From positions 60,334-124,333 of the forward strand of contig JADZEK010000016.1 in NCBI GenBank assembly GCA_020850595.1: a DNA stretch of 64,000 nucleotides, written 5' to 3'. The first letter of the stretch is position 1, and the number at the start of each line of letters is the position of its first letter. The translations under genes were made by a program, and so were the position numbers. Source of the stretch: Anaerolineales bacterium (GTDB taxonomy: Bacteria > Chloroflexota > Anaerolineae > Anaerolineales > UBA6663). Shown here piece after piece: positions 57,838 through 64,000 of the stretch. The notes beneath the pieces were generated by a model, which made no database searches, had not been told where the DNA came from, and saw only the letters and a list, made by a program, of their open reading frames with translations.

Positions 57838-58833
57838 CTACCTGGGCGCGCCCAGGTTTATCGCCACGCCCAACTCCAACGCCATCAACAGCGGGAGCAG
57901 CACCAGGCGCGCTGCCGCTCGTTGGCGAAACACGCCCAGCAGCAGCAGCGTGTTCTTGATGTCCACCATGGGTCCGCTGACCAGAAAGGCGAGGATGGCG
58001 CCCGGCGTGAACGTGCCCGCCAACCCCAGCGCGCTAAAGGCGTCTACCGTTGCGCCGCCGGAGCGTATGCCCGCCAGCGTCATCGCAGCGGCCACGCTGC
58101 TTACCGGCCCGGCGCCCTGGGTTGTCAGCCACACCTGCGGGATCGCCGTCTGTGCCAGCGCCGCCAGCAGCCCGCCCGCCACCAGATACCGGCCCAACTC
58201 AAAGAACTCGTCCATCGCCATCACCAGTGCGCGCCGCGCCTCAGCCCGCCAGGGCGCGCGCGCTTCCACCCTTGGCGGTTCGGCTGTTGTTCGCAGCAGT
58301 CGCTCGGGCCTGCGTTCGGCGGCGAACACCAGTCCGGTCATGACGGCGATCAGCACCGTCAAACCCAGCCGGAGCGCCAGCACGCGGCCGGCCCCAAACG
58401 CCGCCATCGTGCTCGCGATGACCACCGGGTTGATGACCGGCGCACCCAGCCAGAACGCCACCCCCACCGGCGGCGGCAGCCCTTTGCGAAACAGCCGGCG
58501 CGTCAGCGGCGCCACGCCGCACTCGCCCACCGGGAGGCACAACCCCAGCAACGCCCCCGCCAGCGCCCCGCCCACCGGGCCGCGTGGCGTCCAACGCTCC
58601 ACCTGATCACGGCTGACGAACACCTCAACCAGCCCGGAGGCCGTCGTGCCCAGCAGCAGGAACGGCGCTGCCTCGATGAAGATGCTCAGGAAAGTGGTGA
58701 CAAACGCGGAGAGTGCATCCAGGCCGGCCGTCCACGGCCCGCTGGTCGTGTTGAGCGCTGTCAGCCCCAGCACCACCGCAACTGATCCGACGGCCAACGC
58801 CCCCACCGCCGCATAGCTGCCCACTCGTCTCAT
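57838..58833 (-). CDS. COG0701-type permease (YcgR/ArsP-like)
   Basis: The 331-residue membrane protein has the COG0701 signature region FIEAAPFLLLGTTASGLVEV and GLCLPVGECGVAPLTRRLFR, with GAPVINPVVIASTMAAFG and FLVSGPMVDIKNTLLLLGVF. It has about eight helices and a cytoplasmic loop in the middle. It is the partner type of TIGR03943 proteins. ATG 58833 has TACTAT 7 nt upstream, so the transcript is probably leaderless. The next genes are the TIGR03943-like protein and zur, so a metal-linked export role is reasonable but unproven. Confidence 0.82.
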   Translation of the reverse strand: MRRVGSYAAVGALAVGSVAVVLGLTALNTTSGPWTAGLDALSAFVTTFLSIFIEAAPFLLLGTTASGLVEVFVSRDQVERWTPRGPVGGALAGALLGLCLPVGECGVAPLTRRLFRKGLPPPVGVAFWLGAPVINPVVIASTMAAFGAGRVLALRLGLTVLIAVMTGLVFAAERRPERLLRTTAEPPRVEARAPWRAEARRALVMAMDEFFELGRYLVAGGLLAALAQTAIPQVWLTTQGAGPVSSVAAAMTLAGIRSGGATVDAFSALGLAGTFTPGAILAFLVSGPMVDIKNTLLLLGVFRQRAAARLVLLPLLMALELGVAINLGAPR

Positions 58834-58840
58834 GCGCGCG

Positions 58841-58849
58841 ATAGTACCA
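58841..58849 (-). promoter_or_regulatory. Extended -10 of the permease gene
   Basis: On the minus strand TGG-TACTAT (hexamer 58841-58846) ends 7 nt before the ATG at 58833. It faces the ppx promoter across about 70 bp. Confidence 0.5.
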
Positions 58850-58912
58850 TACCGCCCCGCGCCGCCGTTCCATCTCCGCCTCTGGTCGCCGACCCCCCAC
58901 CTCACTCTCCCG

Positions 58913-58921
58913 TGCTACACT
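58913..58921 (+). promoter_or_regulatory. Extended -10 of the ppx gene
   Basis: TGC-TACACT (hexamer 58916-58921) ends 9 nt before the ATG at 58931, again giving a leaderless arrangement. A -35 is not visible, which is usual for extended -10 promoters. Confidence 0.5.
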
Positions 58922-58930
58922 TCTCCCTCA

Positions 58931-60472
58931 ATGCACACTCCCCTGGCCCTGTCACGCCGCGTCGGCATCATTGACCTCGGCTCCAACTCGGCCCGCCTCA
59001 TGATCGCCCACTACGCGCCGGGGCAGGCCTACCGCATCACCGATGAGCTTAGCCGCCGCGTGCGCCTGAGCGAAGGCCTGGCCGCCGATGGCCGTCTCCG
59101 CACCGTCGCCATCCTGCGTGCGGTCCAGGCCGTTCGTCTGTTCAAGTTGTTCTGCGACGCTCACGGCATCAAGCGTATCGTGCCGGTCGCCACCGCTGCT
59201 GTCCGCGACGCCGCCAACCGCGCCGACGTCCTGCGCCAATTGCGCGCTGCCACCGGCCTGCGCTTTCGCGTGCTCACCGGGCGCGAAGAAGCCTACTACG
59301 GCGCACTGGGCGTGGTCAACGGGCTGGGCCTCTCGAGCGGCCTGGTGATGGATGTGGGCGGCGGCAGCGCCGAGTTTAGCCGGGTGGAGCGCGGGCGCTT
59401 CCGGCGCGGCGAGACCACGCCGCTGGGGGCCGTGCGGCTGACCGAGATGTTTCTCAACAATGGCGATCACGTCCGGCCGGCCGCCCTCCGCCGCCTCACC
59501 GACTACGTGGATGAGGCGCTCGACCGGCTCGCTTGGCTGCGCCTCGCGCCCGTCGAGACGCTGGTGGGGGTCGGCGGCACCGCCCGCGCGCTGGCCCGCA
59601 TGGATCGCGAAGCTCGCCATTACCCGTTTGGGCTGCTCAACGGCTACGAACTTACCCGCCAGCGCCTAGCCGCGCTGGTCGAGCGCATCATCGAACTGCC
59701 GGTGGCCGAACGCCCCAAGCAGTTGCCTGGCCTGCCCAGCGACCGGGCCGATATCATCCTGGCAGGCGCCCTCGTCGTCCAGCGGGCGCTGCACCGGGCG
59801 CGCGCCTCCGCCCTGGTCGTCTCCGGCCACGGCTTGCGCGAAGGGCTGTTCTTCGAAGCCTTCCTGCCGCACTCCACTTCGCCCGTCATCCGCGACCTGC
59901 GCACCTTCAGCGTCCTCAACCTCGGCCGCCTCTACGGTTACGAGGCCGCCCATGCCGAACATGTCACGCGCCTGGCCTTGTCGCTCTTCGACCAGCTAAC
60001 CGAGCGTCATGGCTACGCCGCCGAGGAGCGCGCCTGCCTGTGGGCCGCGGGCCAACTGCATGACATCGGCACGGTGATTGACTACTACGATCATCACAAG
60101 CACTCCGCCTACATCATCCTGAACGCCGGCCTGCCCGGCTACAGCCACCACGAGACGGCGCTGATCGCCATGCTCTGCCTTTACCATCGCAAGGGCCAGC
60201 CCGTGCTGGCTGAGCTGCGCGCGCCTCCCCGCCCCGGCGACCTAGACCGCGTGCGCCGCCTGGCCGCACTGTTGCGCCTGGCCGAGTACCTGGATCGCAG
60301 CCGCGCCCAAACCATCACCCGCCTGCGGCTGGAAGGCTCGGGCAAGCGGCTCCGCCTGCTGGCCCGCCCGCGCCCCGGCGCCGACGCCCGCGTGGAGATC
60401 TGGGAAGCCCAGCGCAGCGCCGACCTGTTCCAGTCAGCCTATAATTGCCAGTTGGTCATTGAGCCGGGCTGA
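58931..60472 (+). CDS. ppx: Ppx/GppA exopolyphosphatase-like protein
   Basis: The 513-residue protein has the two actin-like ATPase motifs of Ppx/GppA, VGIIDLGSNSARLMIAHYAP and GLVMDVGGGSAEFSRVERGR, with TGREEAYYGALGVVNG between. The C-terminal half is HD-like: LWAAGQLHDIGTVIDYYDHH and YSHHETALIAMLCLYHRKGQ, and then LRLAEYLDRSRAQTITRLRL. It would cleave terminal phosphates from polyphosphate or pppGpp. The two kinase-like genes follow within 30 bp and a CHAD-like gene converges on them. Confidence 0.88.
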   Translation: MHTPLALSRRVGIIDLGSNSARLMIAHYAPGQAYRITDELSRRVRLSEGLAADGRLRTVAILRAVQAVRLFKLFCDAHGIKRIVPVATAAVRDAANRADVLRQLRAATGLRFRVLTGREEAYYGALGVVNGLGLSSGLVMDVGGGSAEFSRVERGRFRRGETTPLGAVRLTEMFLNNGDHVRPAALRRLTDYVDEALDRLAWLRLAPVETLVGVGGTARALARMDREARHYPFGLLNGYELTRQRLAALVERIIELPVAERPKQLPGLPSDRADIILAGALVVQRALHRARASALVVSGHGLREGLFFEAFLPHSTSPVIRDLRTFSVLNLGRLYGYEAAHAEHVTRLALSLFDQLTERHGYAAEERACLWAAGQLHDIGTVIDYYDHHKHSAYIILNAGLPGYSHHETALIAMLCLYHRKGQPVLAELRAPPRPGDLDRVRRLAALLRLAEYLDRSRAQTITRLRLEGSGKRLRLLARPRPGADARVEIWEAQRSADLFQSAYNCQLVIEPG

Positions 60473-60501
60473 TCCCGGCCGGCCTGAACGGAGAACCCCC
60501 C

Positions 60502-61257
60502 ATGGCAACACTGCCCGACGGCGCCCCCCTGCGAGGCAAACTCTTCATCGTCGAAGGTATTGACGGCTCCGGCAAGAGCACCCAGCTCGACCTGCTGCAC
60601 AAGTGGCTGGTTAGCAAGGGCTATCTCGTGGCCTTCACTGAGTGGAACTCCTCGCCCGTCGTGCGCCAGACCACCAAGCGCGGCAAAGAGCGCAAGCTGC
60701 TCTCCAGCACCTCGTTCTCCCTCATCCACGCCGCCGACCTGGCCGACCGCATCGAGCACTACATCTTGCCCGCCCTGCGCGCCGGGGCCATCGTCCTGGC
60801 CGACCGCTACATCTACACCGCTTTTGCCCGCGATGTCGCCCGCGGCGTCAATCGTGAATGGGTGCGGGCCATCTACAACTTCGCCATCCAGCCCACCCTC
60901 GCCCTCTACTTCCGCGTGCCGCTGGACGAGTCGCTCCAGCGCATCCTCGTCGGTCGGCCCGAGCTTAAGTACTACGAAGCCGGGCAAGACTTGGGCCTGA
61001 GTGAAGACCCCTACGAGTCCTTCAAGCTCTTTCAGGGCCGCATCTTGCTGGAGTATGAGCACATTGTCGGCGAGTTCGGTCTGACCCCCATTGACGCCAC
61101 CCAGGCACTCGTGCAGCAGCAAGCCCGCGTGCGCAAGCTGGTCCAGCCGCACCTCAAGGGCGCGCGCAAGGTAGACCAGCGCCCCTGGCGTGAAGTGCTC
61201 TCTAAAGAGGGTCTCCACGGCCGTTACCTTAACAGCGCCGCGCAGGAGGAATCATGA
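60502..61257 (+). CDS. Thymidylate-kinase-like P-loop kinase 1
   Basis: The 251-residue protein has FIVEGIDGSGKSTQLDLLHK, a complete P-loop, then a DRY-type motif VLADRYIYTAFARDVARGVN near residue 100-115, typical of thymidylate kinases. It ends in a longer C-terminal tail than the usual 210 residues. The region between has KRGKERKLLSSTSFSLIHAA in place of the usual tmk LID. It may act on dTMP, another nucleotide or polyphosphate; PPK2 kinases share this fold. It begins 29 bp after ppx with GGAG upstream and overlaps the next gene by ATGA. Confidence 0.82.
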   Translation: MATLPDGAPLRGKLFIVEGIDGSGKSTQLDLLHKWLVSKGYLVAFTEWNSSPVVRQTTKRGKERKLLSSTSFSLIHAADLADRIEHYILPALRAGAIVLADRYIYTAFARDVARGVNREWVRAIYNFAIQPTLALYFRVPLDESLQRILVGRPELKYYEAGQDLGLSEDPYESFKLFQGRILLEYEHIVGEFGLTPIDATQALVQQQARVRKLVQPHLKGARKVDQRPWREVLSKEGLHGRYLNSAAQEES

Positions 61258-62105
61258 CCCGCATCCTCTTCTACGGCCACCCGCTGCCCGGCATGACCGA
61301 GGAGCGCCTGCCCGGCAAGCTCGTTGTGGTGGAAGGCACCGACGGGGTGGGGCGCTCAACTCAAATCGCCCTGTTGCGCGAATGGCTGGAAGCCAACGGC
61401 TTCGCCGCCACCGAAACCGGCCTCACGCGCTCAGAACTGGCCGCCGCCGGCCTCAAGAAAGCCAAGCGCGGCCACACCATGGGCGACCTGACCATGAACC
61501 TCTTCTACGCCACCGATTTCGTAGATCGGCTCGAGAAGCAGATCATCCCGGCCCTGCGGGCAGGCTTCGTCGTCATCACCGACCGCTATATCTACTCGCT
61601 CATCGCCCGCGCCCAGGTGCGCGGCGTGGACCCGCAGTGGATTCGCGCCGTGCTCGGCTTCGCCCTGGTGCCGGATGTAGTCTTCTATCTGAAGATTGAT
61701 GTGGAACATCTGCTGCCGCGCGTGCTCAACAGCCGCGGTTTCGACTATTGGGAGTCAGGCACCGACTACCTGCGCGGCGACGATCTGTACGAGAACTACG
61801 TCAAGCATCAGACCCAGCTCATCCAGCAGCTCGACGCGCTGGCCGACGAGTACCAGTTCCACGTGGTGGATGCCAACCGCGGCGTGCCCGAAATCTTTCG
61901 CGCGCTGCGCGCCGGCATCGAGAACGCCATTGACGACATGCAGGCCGTCACCGATGCGCCGCCGCCCGCGCGCGCCCCGCGTCGCTCGCGCAAGCCGGCG
62001 GCCCGGCCCGCGTCTCGAAGCGCCGCCCGGCCTGCGCCCGGCGCTTCGCCGGCCCCACCGGCCGTGGCCGGCCCGCCCGCGCCGAGCGACCCGCCGCCCG
62101 CCTAA
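61254..62105 (+). CDS. Thymidylate-kinase-like protein 2 with altered P-loop
   Basis: This 283-residue protein is a paralogue of the one before: VVVEGTDGVGRSTQIALLRE, VVITDRYIYSLIARAQVRGV and PDVVFYLKIDVEHLLPRVLN line up with it. The P-loop lysine is Arg (GVGRST), which normally impairs ATP binding, so it may be a regulatory partner or have changed chemistry. The last 45 residues are Pro/Ala/Arg-rich and disordered-looking. Its start overlaps gene 1 (ATGA), suggesting a 1:1 complex. Its stop overlaps the convergent CHAD-like gene. Confidence 0.8.
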   Translation: MTRILFYGHPLPGMTEERLPGKLVVVEGTDGVGRSTQIALLREWLEANGFAATETGLTRSELAAAGLKKAKRGHTMGDLTMNLFYATDFVDRLEKQIIPALRAGFVVITDRYIYSLIARAQVRGVDPQWIRAVLGFALVPDVVFYLKIDVEHLLPRVLNSRGFDYWESGTDYLRGDDLYENYVKHQTQLIQQLDALADEYQFHVVDANRGVPEIFRALRAGIENAIDDMQAVTDAPPPARAPRRSRKPAARPASRSAARPAPGASPAPPAVAGPPAPSDPPPA

Positions 62106-63814
62106 CGCTGGGCCTTCAGCGCCGCCGCCAACCGCCTCACCCGGGTGAGCAGCCGGCGGCCCTGCACCGGCCGCGCCTCGGCCAAGAAGAGTTTGCGCTG
62201 CGCCTGACGCTCAGCCCGCCGCAGTTTCCGATAGGCAATCACCGCCTCCACCCCCGAAAGCTGCGGAGCTTTGCGCTTGGCCTGCCGCAGCGCCCAGTCA
62301 TCTAAGAACGCCCCCAATGCCGCGTCGAGCGTCGTCAGGGCGCGCAGTTGTTCTACGCGCTGCTCCAGCTTTTTCCAATCGGCCTCCAGCGCCGCCGCGC
62401 CCGGCCCAAACGTGGCCGCGCCGCCCAGCGCCGCCAGCGCCGCCTGGCCCCGCACCAGCGCCTCGCTCAATCGGCGCTGGCGGCGCGGATCGTTGACCCC
62501 AAAATCCTCCAGGCGCGCCAGCGTGGTCTCGGCCGCTTCTTTCAGAATCGCCTCCGCGCTCTGGCGCACGGTGGTAACAGTTCCGGCTCGCAGAGGCGGG
62601 GCGGCTACCAGCGCCAGCAGGTCTTCGCATAGTTCGGCCGCCGCCGCGCCCCTTATCCACGCCTCGGCCGCCGCCCCAGCCCGCGCCGCCGTCTGGTCTA
62701 GCCTTTCTAGCAATTGCGGCAGCCCGGCCGCGTGCTCCCTGGTTAGTCCCGCGGCATAAGCCGGCCCATCCGCCGCTGCTTGGCGTGCCTCGCTCGCGGC
62801 CCGCAGGGTCCGCTGCACCGTGCGCAGGCGGTTCCGCAGCTGCTGCGCTGCCTTTCGTTTCAGCATCGCCCGCCACGCGCCCAACGCTTGCCGTGTGCGG
62901 GCGGTCTCGCGCTCGGCCCGCCGCAATGCCGCGGCCTCGCCGCTCAGCGCGTTCGCCAGCGCCGCCTGCCAGGCGATCACCGCCTCCGCCACGCCGCGCT
63001 GCACGGCGCGCCCCACGGGCGTGCGTGGGCCGGTTGGCTCGGCCAGCAGCGGGCGCACTTGGTCGAGCGTCGGAGCCGCCACGCTCACCCTCAACCCCGT
63101 GTTCAGCCCTGCCTTCACAAACCGGCGGCACAAGCGCACGCGGGCTGCCACCGCCGCGCCGCCCAGCCCGCGCACCCGCAGTGACAGCGCCTGGGGCGTC
63201 AGCGTCGCACTTTCCAGCGGTGTGGCCTGGTCCTGATCGTAGTCGAGCGTATCAGCCAGTTGTAGCAAGGCCGCCAGCGCCTTTGTCTCAGTGTCGAGTG
63301 CCGCCGGCCCGACGGCTGCTTGGCCCAGGCCGCGCCCCGCCGCGCGCAGCAACTGTGTCAACCGCTGCAGTTCGCGTGGGCCTACGTCACTGGGCGGCAG
63401 CGCCTCCAGGCAAGCCGCGCTTTGGGCTGGGCCTGGCCCGGCCAGTTGATGCAGGCGCGCCGCGCTCTCCATCCGGCGGCGCGCGGCGGGCTTCAGCCGG
63501 TGCAGCGGCCGGGTGATGTCAAACAGCTTGAGCGCGGTGGCGGCCACGCCTTGCACATGCCGGTTAGCGCGGGCAGCGCTGTCTTCCAGGTCGGCCAGCG
63601 TGGGCGCCACCAGTTGGGCTAGCCCCATTTCCCGAAAAGCCGCCACAGCCTCCGCGTCCGGTAGGTGCAGCGCGGAGCCGTCGCCGCCGCCCTGAATAGC
63701 CGCCAGCCACCGCCGCGCCGTGCTCGCCGCCGCTGCGCTGCCTTCTTCCGCCTGCCACTGCAGCCAAAACGCCTCAACCGCTGTCAGCACTGGGCCTCCC
63801 GCCTCGTCCGTCAT
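62102..63814 (-). CDS. CHAD-like protein with an N-terminal Ppx-C-like region
   Basis: The 570-residue protein is Ala/Arg-rich. Residues about 70-260 resemble the C-terminal HD part of Ppx: MESAARLHQLAG, ALLQLADTLDYDQDQATPLE and LTPQALSLRVRG align with RLAEYLDRSRAQTITRLRLE in the neighbouring Ppx, without intact HD metal residues. From about 280 it is helical and basic (RQALGAWRAMLKRKAAQQLR, RTVQRTLRAASEARQ, YRKLRRAERQAQRKLF), like CHAD domains, which bind polyphosphate. The usual CHAD His pairs are not obvious. ATG 63814 has TATAAA 10 nt upstream. Confidence 0.62.
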   Translation of the reverse strand: MTDEAGGPVLTAVEAFWLQWQAEEGSAAAASTARRWLAAIQGGGDGSALHLPDAEAVAAFREMGLAQLVAPTLADLEDSAARANRHVQGVAATALKLFDITRPLHRLKPAARRRMESAARLHQLAGPGPAQSAACLEALPPSDVGPRELQRLTQLLRAAGRGLGQAAVGPAALDTETKALAALLQLADTLDYDQDQATPLESATLTPQALSLRVRGLGGAAVAARVRLCRRFVKAGLNTGLRVSVAAPTLDQVRPLLAEPTGPRTPVGRAVQRGVAEAVIAWQAALANALSGEAAALRRAERETARTRQALGAWRAMLKRKAAQQLRNRLRTVQRTLRAASEARQAAADGPAYAAGLTREHAAGLPQLLERLDQTAARAGAAAEAWIRGAAAAELCEDLLALVAAPPLRAGTVTTVRQSAEAILKEAAETTLARLEDFGVNDPRRQRRLSEALVRGQAALAALGGAATFGPGAAALEADWKKLEQRVEQLRALTTLDAALGAFLDDWALRQAKRKAPQLSGVEAVIAYRKLRRAERQAQRKLFLAEARPVQGRRLLTRVRRLAAALKAQR

Positions 63815-63824
63815 CGAACTTCTA

Positions 63825-63830
63825 TTTATA
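63825..63830 (-). promoter_or_regulatory. -10 box of the CHAD-like gene
   Basis: TATAAA on the minus strand (5/6) ends 10 nt before the ATG at 63814, a leaderless spacing. No -35 is clear. The stretch 63831-63900 shows no gene. Confidence 0.4.
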
Positions 63831-63900
63831 CCCCCATTTTCCGGCGCGCAGGCGGTAGCCGCCCAGCGTGCCCCAGGGCATTCTTAAAGTCGGGCCGGGG

Positions 63901-63929
63901 TTGAAACAAACGACCTTCTTCGGTAGATT
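63901..63929 (+). promoter_or_regulatory. Possible promoter of the right-edge gene
   Basis: TTGAAA (63901-63906, 5/6) and TAGATT (63924-63929, 4/6) are 17 bp apart. The predicted start near 63936 lies inside the inverted-repeat loop, so this promoter's mRNA would lack the left arm of the repeat. Confidence 0.45.
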
Positions 63930-63964
63930 TAGGGTGTCACCGCCCAAGCCAACCGAGGAAGGTC
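63912..63964. repeat. Inverted repeat covering the ribosome binding site of the edge gene
   Basis: GACCTTCTTCGG (63912-63923) and CCGAGGAAGGTC (63953-63964) are complementary at 11 of 12 positions around a 29-nt loop. The right arm contains GAGGAAGG, the ribosome binding site of the ATG at 63968. In RNA read in from outside, the site would be folded away, an arrangement known from some transposase genes. Confidence 0.6.
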
Positions 63965-63967
63965 AAC

Positions 63968-64000
63968 ATGGAGTCTAGCACAAACGAAGTCGGCGGCGGG
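63968..64000 (+). CDS. 5' end of a gene cut by the window edge
   Basis: Only 11 codons are present (MESSTNEVGGG) before the edge. A strong ribosome binding site (AGGAAGG) lies just upstream, so the start is credible. The preceding inverted repeat suggests an insertion-sequence transposase, but nothing in the 11 residues confirms it. Confidence 0.45.
   Translation, partial: MESSTNEVGGG

Overview
The window is a GC-rich bacterial chromosome segment, almost wholly coding, with short intergenic gaps and many ATGA or GTGA gene overlaps. Gene content (a complete LysW-dependent lysine cluster, E. coli-type LeuCD, citramalate synthase, a plant-like cystathionine gamma-synthase, Kelch and cyclophilin lipoproteins, DUF2207 and SPFH proteins) best fits a Chloroflexota bacterium, perhaps Anaerolineae-like. 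This is inferred from gene families; no rRNA or other marker gene is present to confirm it.

Layout. 1-5.8 kb: the end of a GH127-like glycosidase, a frameshifted Kelch lipoprotein, a two-domain cyclophilin lipoprotein, an SDR protein and a PucR-type regulator. 5.9-8.6 kb: aspartokinase and aspartate-semialdehyde dehydrogenase behind a Thr/Met-codon leader peptide and terminator. 8.7-12.7 kb: a hydrolase and two oligopeptide-type ABC permeases, the second fused to a beta-propeller. 12.7-14.3 kb: a SAM-I riboswitch with terminator and a cystathionine gamma-synthase-like gene. 14.3-21.7 kb: a His-codon leader and attenuator, then hisG-D-C-B-A-H-F, a histidine-phosphatase-superfamily gene, hisI and hisE. 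22.6-35.4 kb: an Ile/Val/Leu-codon leader and attenuator, a 63-residue ORF, then ilvD-B-N-C, leuA-C-D, cimA, leuB and pheA. 35.4-45.4 kb (minus strand): a Lys/Arg-containing leader and attenuator, then lysW-X-Y-Z-J, homocitrate synthase, lysT-U, homoisocitrate dehydrogenase and lysK. 45.4-48.1 kb: Nudix hydrolase, class II aldolase-like protein and a Tat-exported amidase. 48.4-52.6 kb: a DUF2207, zinc-ribbon, helical and SPFH-HTH cassette. 52.7-58.8 kb (minus): permease, TIGR03943-like protein, zur, znuA, znuC, znuB and a propeller lipoprotein. 58.9-63.8 kb: Ppx/GppA, two thymidylate-kinase-like proteins and a CHAD-like protein. The right edge holds the start of a gene behind an inverted repeat that covers its ribosome binding site.

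How it works together. Nearly all genes for making Lys, Met precursors, His, Ile, Val, Leu and Phe lie here. Each main operon begins with an RNA switch: four translated leader peptides whose codons suit the pathway product, each followed by an intrinsic terminator, plus one SAM riboswitch. Several leader peptides, and at least six ordinary genes, have their ATG only 6-10 nt after a -10 box, which points to leaderless mRNAs. The most novel items are this regulatory set, the Ppx/kinase/kinase/CHAD cassette, the permease-propeller fusion and the SPFH-HTH cassette.
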